From Phoronis australis (taxonomy: Eukaryota > Phoronida > Phoronidae), in the NCBI GenBank assembly GCA_002633005.1, contig NMRA01000289.1:14924-49650 (forward strand): 34,727 bases of DNA. Reading direction: 5' to 3'. The notes under the pieces are model-generated. The model saw nothing but the letters and a program-made list of their open reading frames with translations, did no database searches and was not told where the DNA came from. Positions 20,626-30,705 of this stretch are shown piece after piece (positions within the stretch are counted from its first letter, which is position 1; each line of letters begins with the position of its first letter). The position numbers and the translations under genes were made by a program.

Positions 20626-23150
20626 ATGTCAATTTTATTATGCAACGGCTTCAATAATATTTCCCAGTTAAATGGTTTTCTTACGTCAGTGTTAGAGCAC
20701 ATTTTATTTTTCCATGATTTTTGGGTACCTCAGAATTGAGCATATTGGCTTCTATGCAAAAATTTAATCGAAAAAATTATTGTTTTAAATAATTTTCTTT
20801 ATTGTCCTGTGTATGTGCAATGACATGAGGAAAAAGTAAGGTTCCCGAATTAGTTTTCAAGCTACAGCTCAGACAGAAAATTCACTTTCTCAAAAATATG
20901 CTAAATTTCACAACTACAGCTTTGATTCACCACATGATGATTTTGCCCTATTGATGGGAATGTGAAAAACGTTTAAGTTAAAGGGAATAAACTAACGAAA
21001 CAAATTTCATCGTAAATGAATTAAAATTTGCTGGTATACAACGAATTAAGATGCACACATATATAGTGTCTACACATTTGTTTGTTAAAGAATTTATTTA
21101 CGAATGAGTAGAAAGTAAAAATAGCAAAGTACCATTTGAATGACCACATGATTCAACAGCCTAAAGGATGGTAAAATATTGTTCTTGTTTAAATTAGTTT
21201 GGATGTGCAAAAATGCAGCTGCCATAGTTTCGTGTTCTCCTTGTTATATCAGCAGATTCCACAATTTAGAACAAAAACGATTGCCAAAGTTGCCATTTTT
21301 CCAGTTTAACAAGTAGCGAAGTAAATGTTTTCATCCTTTTTACTTTTGTTGAAACTTTAACAAAATAAAATTTTACTGTTCCACCATATTGCGTTATAAA
21401 TTGAGGAATCTTTACTTCAATGTATAGAGAATCTAGATCACTCTAGCCAAGGTGTGGGAAATCTTTCTTAGCCACTGAAGTTAAATTGCCAATATCCTGC
21501 TGTCCTCTGCATGGTAATGTGATGCAAACATAGCAATAAATTGTCAATACAGGTTGGAGGTCAACCGGCCAGTGTGTCAACTGGTTTATAACAGTTAGAC
21601 TTTGATTAAGATTTTGAGATTGTACACCCAGAAATTAGGAACCTGGTGAAAAAGCAATGGTGTAAAGCAGAGGTTTAAAGATGGTGAAAAGTAAAAGTGC
21701 ATACAAAGAAAAGAAAAAAATACAAATTTATTAAAGACAGAACAACAAATTTCAGGCCAAAAGAATCCTCAAATATAACACATGAATTGAAGCCAGAGCA
21801 TACAGTGCTTTTGTGACAAACTAGTTCACTGTTTTGGGTACTACAGTTGCTTATACTGGTATGAAAAATATCCATGAAAACTCCGGCTTAGAATGAACTT
21901 TAAGTTTAATAAGTTATTATGCACCTAAAATACTTTAATTCTAAGGTGATTGCATTAGAATTAAATGATCAAGTTCTAAGAAAAAATGAACCATGATCTA
22001 GCAGTGTGCATAAACATTTTTAGGAATATATGATTAGTTGCTTAAATTTACTATCCCTCTTGGTGACTTCTATTCTCAAGCAGTTCTTTAGTAGACCTGG
22101 CAAAGCTAACAATGCAGGGTAATAACTGATGTTATCAGGCTTGACCTGAGCTAGCTAATTCGATTACATAACTGGATACCACTGTGGGATAGTACTGGTT
22201 TTGAAATGAAATGGGGATGGTCAACCACCATTAGATATGACTGTTGAACTGCATATCTGATCCATATGAAAGTCTAGATTCATCAGCAGTAATAAGTCTC
22301 ACAACAGGCTAGAGTTCATTTGTCACTTGCAATGTTAGTTTTTTCACTCTCATTAATGTTATCACCAGAATTGGTGAATATGGTGTGGGGTGCCCTTGCC
22401 AGTTCTTGTAGTCTGTCTTAAATAAACAAAATTTGAGAAATTTCACTCACTCACTCTTACAGACATTCACGCACATAATTTGAAAATAGTGATATAATAA
22501 TAACACCTGGTAATTCTGATATTACTAATAGTAATTTAAACAATAAAAACATGTAGTAACTACCGCTATTATTACTATTTAAATAGCAGAGAAAACTGAG
22601 ACTCTTGGGCTATGGAAATGAAAAAATATTATACCCCTATGGACATGGAATTGTGTGGTATTCAAAAGGCGTGGGTAATGAGCTTCGATTTTTAAAAGAA
22701 TTTCGACAGCGTTGTATAGATGTAGAAAATCAAATGTGGCAAGAAGCTGTAAATTAGATACATAGCAATTTTTCAAATTACATCTTAAAAAGGAAAATAT
22801 TAGACATAGAGAAACCGTGTATGAGGTTTCCACCGGTGCATATTTGATGCACAAATCATTCGCTGATGATAGAATGATAAAGCTGGGGCAACATTTTGAA
22901 TGCTGAGAGAAGTTAAACTTCGTTCAAGTTGTGACATTCAAAAAATTGAAAACAAGTACCTGACTTATTAATTGTGTCTCCAGGCCTTAGAATTAGTTTT
23001 GAGATTCCAGTTGTCTCTTGAGAACTGTCCATATATTTTTCAAAAGTTATGCAAGCAAATGAAGAGATGTAAGTGAAAAGAAATGTCTTGAAGTTCATGT
23101 TTTTGCTTATAAGTGTAAATTGTCTGTACTAAACGATGATCGAATGTGAA
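20626..23150. other. Unique centre of the foldback element; no transposase seen
   Basis: About 2.5 kb between the inverted arms. No D-D-E/D pattern, zinc finger or long ORF is visible on either strand. The longest frames (91 residues at 22579-22854, 66 at 21675-21875 and 61 at 22913-23098, all minus) have no motif I recognise. The last of these ends in a plausible donor (AAGTCAG then GTACTT), so a small intron-containing gene cannot be excluded. Confidence 0.4.
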
Positions 23151-25032
23151 CATAACAACGAGAATGAGCTACACAAAGCCATTGTTTCTGGAACCATTCT
23201 GCTTGCGAAACAAATCCGCAACAGTCACATCGAACAACTAATTATTGTTAGGATTGTCACGTTGATACTTTCAAGTGGTATTGAGAATGGGATGCATTTT
23301 AACTTTATTGGGCAAAACAAAAACCCCGCAAAACCATTCTTTGTGGAAAATCGTTCCGCATGCGAAACGGTTCCGCAACTCACATTCATGAAATAAATAT
23401 TGTTAGGGTAGAAATTCTGATACATTCATGTTTATGCTTTTTGCACATTAAGATTTGAATATTTCCTGGCTTGTGTTAAACTCTACCATGAGCGGTTAAA
23501 TGGCATAACCAAATGTGAATTGATCCCGAGTCAGCTTGAGGTAGGTTTCTACAACACAAACCATTCAGCAAGTTCATCACTGATTAATTATGGTTCATGT
23601 TGACACATTGATATGTCCATGTGTTATTGACAATAGAATGTATTTCAACTTTAATTCGCAAGCATCAATTTAAAATAATGTGAGCTCCACAAAACCATTG
23701 TTTGCGGAACGGTTCCGTAACTGTCATATTGACCACTTAATTATTGTCAGATTGATACTTTCAAGTGGCATTGATAATAGAATGCATTTTAAGTTCATTG
23801 GGCAAGACAAATACCCCGAAAAACCATTCTGTTTGGGAAATCGCTAAACAAGCAGAATTTTTCCGCATGCCGAACGGTTCCGAAACTGTCACTTTTGTTA
23901 ATTGATTATTGTTAGGGTAGAAGTTCTCATACTTTTATGTTTAATGCTTGTTGCACGTTAAGATTCGAACATTTCATGGCTTGTGTTAAGGTTCTACCAA
24001 AAGTGGTAAAATGGCATAGAGAAGATGCCAATTATTCCCGAGTCTGCTTGAGGTAGGTTTCATCATCACAAAAACATTCAGCAAATTCCCCACTGATTAA
24101 TCATTTCTTGCTGACACATTGATATTTTCATGTGTTATTGAGAATAGAATATATTTCAACTTAAATGTGCAAGAAAAATTTTTAAACAATTGTGAGGTCC
24201 TCAAAACTATTGTTTGCGGAATCGTTCCGCATGCAGAACGGTTCCGCAACTGTCACTTTTAATAATTAATTATTGTTAGAGTAGAAATTCTGATACTTTT
24301 ATGTTTAATGCTTTTTGTACGTTAAGATTCGAATATTTCATGGCTTGTGTTAAGGTTCTACCAAAAGCGGTAAAATAGCAATAACAAGATGTCAATTTTT
24401 CGCCACAGTCTGCTTGAGGTAGGCTTCTTCATCACAAACCATTCAGCAAATTCCCAACTGATCAATCATTGTTCATGTTGACACATTGATATTTCCATAT
24501 GCTATTGAGAATAGATTATATTTCAACTGAAATGTGCAATAAAACTTTTTTAAAGCTTGTGAGGATCACAAAAGTGTTGTTTGCGGAACTGTTACGCATG
24601 CGGAAGGGTTCCGCAACTTTCACATTGATCAAGTAATTATTATTAGGATTGTCACATTGATACTTTCAAGTGGTATTTATTATGGAACTCTTCTGGAAGT
24701 TTCAAATTGATTTTTAAAAATAAATTATTATTTTGATTATTATTCCACAAAATACACATAATATTTCTCAAGTCACAGTATTCCACAAAACATGCGCAGT
24801 GCGTAATATTCCGCAAAATCTGCGTAATATTCCGCAAGGCAAAAAATGAACTTCTAATTAAGAAAATGCTAATTGAGGAAATAAAAATGTAACATTGTAA
24901 ACATGTTTAGGGTAAGGTATAGATTTGTTACATACCATTTTTATGGCCCTAAGTGGATATTAAAAAAGTGCGGAGCCGTTCCGCACACTTTGAGACTAAA
25001 TAATATTGTCTCATTTGATAAAATATCGCCTT
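23151..25032 (-). repeat. Right arm of the foldback element (inverted)
   Basis: Inverted counterpart of the left arm. Cores lie near 23190, 23351, 23704, 23864, 24216, 24583 and 24970, with spacings of 161, 353, 160, 352, 367 and 387 bp. From the tip inward the order of long and short modules differs from the left arm, and a segment present at about 18215-18460 on the left has no counterpart here. The 86-codon plus-strand ORF at 23136-23396 is the mirror of the short-module ORFs in the left arm. Confidence 0.8.
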
Positions 25033-25352
25033 CGTAGTAAAATACCAAAACCAGATCTTGACCACTTTTCTTTTCTACAAGTGATGTTCCAGTACTTGCT
25101 TTGTGAGACGATAATCAGAAATGCAAAAAGCCTATTACAGAGCTGTAATATAATTTCCGGAGAACTTTTTGACCCTGACATCTTCATTTTTGGTGGATTC
25201 GGTACATCAAATATTGTTCGGGCACTGCACTCAATACCAGCTTGTTCTTTATTCATGAACATGGACTCCTCGAACTGATGAGAGCATAACTTGCAGTTCT
25301 TGGACAAATAGGCTGCATCTCTATTCATAAGGTCAGCTCCCAGCGCTTGCAC
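25033..25352 (-). pseudogene. C-terminal half of a THAP zinc-finger domain, cut by the foldback element
   Basis: After a good acceptor (TTGATTCCTGTTCAG, ending at 25353) the minus strand reads VQALGADLMNRDAAYLSKNC, KLCSHQFEESMFMN and TIFDVPNPPK. This is the second half of a THAP domain: the helix and strand before the last zinc ligands, the CSxHFE-like motif, and the AVPTIF-like end followed by DVPNPP. THAP domains are C2CH DNA-binding modules of P-element transposases and of host proteins derived from them. Two departures are visible: the canonical C-S-x-H-F is C-S-H-Q-F, putting Gln at the usual zinc-ligand His, and the AVPTIF equivalent lacks one residue. The first half with the C-x(2-4)-C pair was not found in the 600 bp upstream. 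The ORF continues without motif to the element boundary at 25032. Confidence 0.65.
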
Positions 25353-25988
25353 CTGAACAGGAATCAATGAGGGACTCAGGAACAAACCTCATACTCACTA
25401 GGTTCACAGAAGACTGGTAGCCTACACTACAGAATTCCTGTCGTACTGTGATTGTGATAGAGACAAAAGCGTTTTGGTGTCAACTGAAAAAAATCGGACT
25501 CAAATGTCGATCCACGGACATTTTAACCGCTGCACCCCCGCATCATTGACACATAGAATTAAGTTTTCAATGACGCACTGCTTAACTTAATTGGTCCAAC
25601 TGGCACATTATAATTATGTTGATTTTCACCTTTTTACCGAGACCCACAGATTCTCTAACTTGACTCATAACAGACTTGTGGCCCTGTGGCTGTGATTGTG
25701 CCATTGCCGTGTGACCAGTCATATTACCCATGGCCATGGGCATGGGTATGTTTTCCTAAAATTATCCCTGCGATCGTACGGGTGATATTTTGATTTGGAA
25801 TTCATGGACTGCAAGTATCCAAAAAGTTGACGATCACATCGTTCATCATAGTCCTTCCGCCGGCAGCCCGGCTGTACAGTAGGCCTAGCCTAAACTGCAG
25901 ACAACACTGGCAACGGGACTGCGATCGACTTGTCTAACAACCGTGAACAGAACACACAAAATGAAAGCCAATAACAGATAATCCTTAC

Positions 25989-26124
25989 CTTTCTGGATCT
26001 TTAGGAAACCTAAATCTTGACAAGTGGGATTTTCGTGGATGAATTCATGCAATTTATCGCACTGCAAAATGCGTCCTTCCCCATTGTTTTGGCGCTTCCT
26101 GGTTGACAGTTGCTTAGTCACCAC
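25989..26124 (-). CDS. Possible exon upstream of the THAP fragment (unidentified)
   Basis: A minus-strand frame open from 26124 ends at a very good donor (CAGAAAG then GTAAGG). It includes LQCDKLHEFIHENPTCQDLG and ends FLKIQK. The first codon shown by the frame is GTG, so it is not a proper translation start. The phase (1) does not join the THAP exon in frame. It may belong to a different transcript or be chance. Confidence 0.25.
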
Positions 26125-26135
26125 TTGGCGGCGCT
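26121..26135 (+). promoter_or_regulatory. CTCF-like motif
   Basis: CCACTTGGCGGCGCT matches the CTCF consensus CCASYAGRKGGCRS at most positions. Related motifs in the same orientation lie at 27366-27380, 27414-27429 and 28957-28971. Based on known bilaterian CTCF specificity; no binding evidence. Confidence 0.3.
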
Positions 26136-26242
26136 AGTTGTAGCGGTAACAGCGAACTCACAAGTGAACTCTCTTATTCTACTACACTCCTTGGTAATAG
26201 TTAGACTGTTCAGCTCATACAGGGAGCAATATCGTCATCAAA

Positions 26243-26404
26243 ATGTTTGTGAAACGAATAAATTACCTGGTTAAGGCGAACTTCTCTTCTTCGAAGCAGT
26301 ACCGGAAGCAGCTCACTATGTGTCTCGAGTTGCAGAAAGGTCAAACCCCACAGCATTATGGGCAACACTCGTTTGTTTTTATCACGCAGATTTCAAGAAA
26401 ATAA
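26243..26404 (+). CDS. Small ORF, 53 residues, unidentified
   Basis: ATCAAAATG gives an acceptable start context for MFVKRINYLVKANFSSSKQY, continuing RKQLTMCLELQKG and ending at TAA. The N-terminal part is basic and lacks acidic residues, which could fit a mitochondrial presequence or the first exon of a gene (a GT follows CAGAAAG at about 26339). It is transcribed away from the minus-strand features to its left. No homologue recognised; it could be chance. Confidence 0.2.
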   Translation: MFVKRINYLVKANFSSSKQYRKQLTMCLELQKGQTPQHYGQHSFVFITQISRK

Positions 26405-27068
26405 AAAATATAAGAAAAAATATGTGCAGGCAGCAGATCGACCCTATACTTACGAAAAGTTCTAATTAAGTGTCAGAGAGTATGTTTCAATGATTTTTAT
26501 GCAGATTCACGATGTTTTTAAAACGTCTACAAACGGATCATATGATTTTAATGTGATCTGGTGCTAGGACTGACACGCAGTGTGAAACACTGTGACCAAA
26601 AGCAACTCGTCGACTTCGCATAGGCTTGTTTTGTGACAAGTTTGAAAACCGTGAACATTCAATCCTTGATAAAATCCACAGGTTTTATTTAGCAAGATTC
26701 ACAATTGATAGCGTTAACTGGGCTTCAGGGTCGCTGGTCTCGAGTGATGAATTACTTTATTACAGAAGTGTGAATTGCATTCTTGCATTAGTTTTTATCC
26801 ACAACAATTCTGCTATGAGTACAGAACAACAGCAAATCGTTTGAAGTTCTTTTTCTGTTAAAAATATTTCTACATTGACAAAACTTTCTCATTTGATCTT
26901 TGCCCTGTGTGGAGCCGTAACGAGGGTCACATTCAAGATAAGTTATGTTAGGGCTTCAGTCAATATATTCATAAACAAAATTCCAGTGTTACAATGTAAT
27001 TTTGCAATTGTCCATGAAGAATAGTCTAGCCATAAGTCCACAAACGTTCTTCCACCAACAATATGGCG

Positions 27069-27212
27069 TTATTCCAATGGGCATCCGTACAGTTCAAAAC
27101 GGAGACAGGCGATTGCTTGTGGCTTCCAAGTCTTGGGAACAATTCGAACGTATCTGGTTTCCAGTGGAGGGTTGAGTTTTGTGATAACACTGCCTTGACC
27201 GGCCAGTAACGA
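27069..27212 (-). CDS. F5/8 type C (discoidin) domain gene, last exon
   Basis: Final coding exon, after acceptor TATTTGTTTTTGTAG. It encodes SLLAGQGSVITKLNPPLETR, then YVRIVPKTWKPQAIACLRFE, LYGCPLE and stop. R-Y-V-R-I-x-P-x-x-W and R-F-E-L-Y-G-C are the hallmark C-terminal strands of F5/8 type C domains; the cysteine in LYGC is the one expected to pair with the first cysteine of the domain, in the exon at 28054-28246. The protein ends four codons after the domain, so the discoidin domain is C-terminal. Other frames of this exon are shadows. Confidence 0.9.
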   Translation of the reverse strand, partial: SLLAGQGSVITKLNPPLETRYVRIVPKTWKPQAIACLRFELYGCPLE

Positions 27213-27365
27213 CTACAAAAACAAATACTATATAACATTTTAACGCATTGTAAACTTTGAAAATTATTTAGGGGCTTTAACAAACTTACATGCACATGTA
27301 CGCTTGTGGACGGGATTTCCCTTGTGTAAACTGCTTCATTAAAACCCAATTTTATGATCATATGA

Positions 27366-27429
27366 ACCAGAGGGGGCGCTTTGGTATTCCGGGAAGTGAT
27401 TATCATTTCCCTGCAACAGAGGGGGCGCT
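27366..27429 (+). promoter_or_regulatory. Pair of AGAGGGGGCGCT motifs (CTCF-core-like)
   Basis: CCAGAGGGGGCGCT at 27367-27380 and CAACAGAGGGGGCGCT at 27414-27429 share a 12-bp identical core in the same orientation, 49 bp apart, within the second intron of the discoidin gene. The core AGGGGGCGC matches the central part of the CTCF motif; the upstream CCA is shifted by one base in the first copy. Confidence 0.35.
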
Positions 27430-27565
27430 GTGATTATTATTATACTGAAATGATCAATCTCTGTTTTGTGTCTTTGCAAGTCGTGCTTTTATTCCCAGCC
27501 TGTACACGAAAAGGTGTATTGACGTGCACTGTAATATCAGAAATGAACAAATCCTTTCAACTTAC

Positions 27566-27695
27566 CGTTGAATCTCTCGTTCTGTCCAGGTACAAACTCC
27601 AGTAGCGGCCATTGTTACTGTACTTTAATGCATACGTATTTAAGTGATAATTCTCATCACCGCGTCCTTGAACTTCGACAGCCGTAATTCGGTAT
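27566..27695 (-). CDS. F5/8 type C (discoidin) domain gene, middle exon
   Basis: Between acceptor CACACTTTTCAG and consensus donor GTAAGT. It encodes YRITAVEVQGRGDENYHLNT, then YALKYSNNGRYWSLYLDRTR and DST. The I-T-A-V-x-x-Q-G-R and Y-x-L-x-Y-S-x-x-G-x-x-W patterns are the central core strands of the F5/8C fold. It enters at phase 2 and leaves at phase 0, matching both neighbouring exons, so the three exons give an uninterrupted domain of about 154 residues, the usual family length. Confidence 0.9.
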
Positions 27696-28053
27696 CTGAA
27701 AAGTGTGAAATACTTAATTTGACCAATTTCTAAGAACTCTATGGGGTTGGTCGTTTTAATGGCCCGCTAAAATGACTTCATTGGGAGTGGTCAAAGAACT
27801 AGTGGAATTCTACAACAGTCCATCTACGAAATTTTCTACTAATCTCATTAAACTGGTTTGCGAAGTGACCATTTATGTGTGAATACGGAGTTACACCTTT
27901 CTTTTAACTGCGAATCTTTTTCATAACAAACGTAATGGCCTCGTTGTCCAAGGAAATCGTATACCAAACCTTTTTACTCAAGCGAGTTCACGATTAATTA
28001 ATTTCGTGCAAAGGTTCCTGTATGGAGTTGGATATAGAACTCTGTCTATTCAC

Positions 28054-28246
28054 CTGATGTCGAATTTCACGTGTATCCACGGATCGCTAAGGGATATTGT
28101 ACACCACGCGTAGCACGGGCGTGATCCACTGACGGCCTTTCGGCTGTTTAGTCTGGCATGGGTCTTAGGGCACCGTCCAACATGGCTTGATGCCGATATC
28201 TGATGGTCCTGCACAACTCTGGTTTGCATCAGTGGTGTATTGCAAG
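28054..28246 (-). CDS. F5/8 type C (discoidin) domain gene, first domain exon
   Basis: After a pyrimidine-rich acceptor (TTTATTCTTCTACTAG), minus-strand exon of 193 bp, phase 1 in and phase 2 out (donor GTGAAT). It encodes CNTPLMQTRVVQDHQISASS, then ARLNSR, YAWCTISLSDPWIHVKFDI. These correspond to the C-x-x-P-L opening, the D-x-Q-I-T-A-S-S motif, A-R-L-N and W-x-x-V of discoidin domains. Such domains in secreted and surface proteins bind carbohydrates, collagen or membrane phospholipid. The usual W-L-Q-V-D-L-G is W-I-H-V-K-F-D here, an unusual charge change. Upstream exons, including a signal peptide, were not identified to the right. Confidence 0.88.
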
Positions 28247-28249
28247 CTA

Positions 28250-29735
28250 GTAGAAGAATAAACAAAAAAAGATAATGCGTGCTCAGCAGAGGCTGTTAAC
28301 AACGTTGTGCTTCAGGGAGTTCTTCTTAATAAGCTATAACAGTAGCGTGCATTATTTTGCTGGTATCCGGTCACAGTTCTCTCCACCTGTAACCACATGC
28401 GGTCTTCAAAAGCAGTCGCGAATTATTGATTCCTGCTACATGTGTGATAGTTGTTAATGAGAAGGTGTTGCCAACTGATAACTGTCAGTGGGCTCATTTG
28501 GCCAAACTGTGCCGTGAAAAGACTGTATTACAGCACACATCACGAACTTTTGTTCGACCGGTCGGAAATTGGTCGACGTCTAGCCGACCAGCAGCCAACA
28601 TACAGCGGTCGGCTAGAAGCCGTGTGCTGAGTCGCCTCTGCGATCGGCACTTGAGTCGGCAAAATAGTCATCTAACCTGTTCATAATCTAAAATAAATAA
28701 TCTTGCCTCTAAAGTAGTTTTTGCGAACGAAGCATTACACGAACTGCACATCGTCCTATTTGCATGTTCTCAGTTGCCTCTGCTATCAATAGAGGGCTCT
28801 TGGAATAGATAATTAGCTTGCAAAACACGACATACAAACCTTGTTTTGGAGAAAAGGCAGACAACATTACTAATTACCATTCTCTGAAGATGACATTGAT
28901 GATTATTGCTTATTACAAAAATATGTACGTAAACCTACTGGCATGGGTGCTTGTTATTGATAGATGGCGCTGCTTTTGTTTACGTGGAGACTGAAAACGC
29001 ATCTAGAATAAAAACAGTAACGCGAGGACCTTGATATAATTCAAGACATCGCAAAATATTGCCCTGCATTTTAACTGAGAACAAGTGCTTTTGGATAAAT
29101 TTTAGTGAGGTTCTAGTGTTACTGAACTCACCCCTGCCTTACTTATTTTCTATCTTCCTTGTTTGAGCCACAGGCATAGGAAGGCACACAAGGGGGATAT
29201 GGCGCCGTGTTCAGTGCAAAAAAATCCCTCAACTCGTCAATCGTCATTGTAACTTAGGGATCATATTGTAATGTCCCTGCTGGTTGCTACAAATTTTAGG
29301 CGCTTTTAGTCGCCAGAAAACTGGTGTTTCCCCTCACTCACCGGGCACCCTAAGGCTGAATATTTCTGACAGTGTGACCATCAATGGCATAAAAAGGCAC
29401 ACATTCACAGTCAATAGAAAGTAATTTACAGGAAGAGACAATTTTATTAATGACTCATTCATGACAGACATGAAGTAAACAGAAGTAACGGTCTCAACTT
29501 CATAGCAAACATACTGAGTGACTGTCTCTGTGGCGTAGCAAGGGGTGGTCAGTGGGGCCCAAGGTGCTCGCTATGCTACTCGACTGTCTACTGTAATTTC
29601 ACCTCAAATGCAAACTGCTATTAACTACGATAATAGATATAATATATGACGAGCACGGTAAAACACAACTTGTAATAAATAACAAGCTACTTTTATCATA
29701 TTTATATCTCTGTCCTCTTTCGCTCTTGTTATTGC
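28250..29735. other. No firm gene; upstream of the discoidin exons
   Basis: I searched the minus strand for a signal-peptide exon ending in phase 1 and found no clear candidate. A perfect 11-bp inverted repeat (TCTAGCCGACC at 28579-28589, GGTCGGCTAGA at 28607-28617) lies in an 86-codon plus-strand ORF that has no motif. Confidence 0.35.
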
Positions 29736-29739
29736 TTTT

Positions 29740-30210
29740 CATTCTGTACGGCCACCATTCCACCTTCGGCTACTACGACACATTTTGCCCCTGACGTGGC
29801 CACCACAATTTCACAATAGGTCAGCACCTTTTCTGCCTCAGCCACAGACAAACTGCTCCTCAGGCCACCATCTACTCAGGCTCCACTTGTTTTTATCCTG
29901 GCCAATGCCAAATTTTGCCCTGGTTGCCACTCATCCTGCCAATCCTCAGCCACTGCCACTCTCCTAATTTTCACTCGGCCGCCACTGATTTCTGCCTCCT
30001 GATGCTACCCATTTGACCCAAGTTGCAACTTACTCTCGTTTTTGCCATGAACCATTCTTTCTCTTACAACCAAAGATTAAGGCACTGGCCACTATTCATT
30101 TGGCGCTCAGCAGTCAGTCATTGAGCACCTGGCCAGCATCCATACTGACTTGAACTCTTCCTAGCTACCACTCATTCTCCTTCAGATGCCACCCATTTGT
30201 TTCAATTCAT
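29740..30210 (+). repeat. Degenerate pyrimidine-rich minisatellite
   Basis: Recurring words such as GGCCACCA, GCCACTCATT, TTCTGCCTC and TTTTGCCCTGG at irregular intervals of about 25-35 bp give this stretch a strong C/T bias and a Pro/Leu/His-rich 60-codon ORF. It reads as an old tandem repeat rather than a gene. Confidence 0.45.
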
Positions 30211-30705
30211 CCAAACACCCATGATGTCTATATTTATTCGTGTTTCTAACAGATCACTAATTGATAAAATGATACCAATACCTAAGAATGAACGCATCTT
30301 GAGATTCTACATAACAAAATAATCTAACTAATAACTGAACTTCAACTTTAGTGCACTCTCAAGCAAACATGTAACTACAAACACGTGACAATATATGCAC
30401 TTCCACTTATAACTTTCCTGCACATTTGGTTAAAAAAAATTTTGTACACGTATCCTCTATGTTAATACTATATAGTTACTTGATCTGAGCTGTAGATATT
30501 GTCCATTTTATCATTCCGAGTTTTGTTCTAAATTCCCTCACTGATCGATACGAGTGAAATGAAAATTAATAATCCAAAACTGCTACAAACCAACTGCTTA
30601 CCGTCACCAACCAGTCATAAATACCGGCAGCTAAACAAGACGAAGAAAGCATTAATTTTGAGAGCTTCACATATCTTTAACTGTTTGTTATGCTACAAAA
30701 CTAGG

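Larger units (their letters stand above)
17630..25032. mobile_element. 7.4-kb foldback element with modular inverted arms
   Basis: Both ends start with AAGGCGATATTTT and are inverted copies of each other. The outermost ~200 bp of the two arms are nearly identical, for example GGTATGTAACAAATCTATAC, CTTACCCTAAACATG, and CCTCAATTAGCATTTTCTTAA. Behind the tips come a 21-bp satellite (large on the left, about two units on the right) and then modules of ~155-175 bp and ~315-367 bp, each bounded by a palindromic core based on GCGGAACGGTTCCGC. The left arm is about 3.0 kb, the right about 1.9 kb, and the centre 2.5 kb. No transposase motif was seen, so it is probably non-autonomous. Foldback-type elements of other animals (FB and Galileo of Drosophila) have similarly modular arms; whether this one is related is unknown. 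The flanking bases (CAACATTA left, CGTAGTAA right) are not a clear target-site duplication. Confidence 0.8.

Noticed and set aside
17622-25040. 8-bp target-site duplication around the foldback element
   Set aside because: CAACATTA on the left and CGTAGTAA on the right match at only half of the positions.
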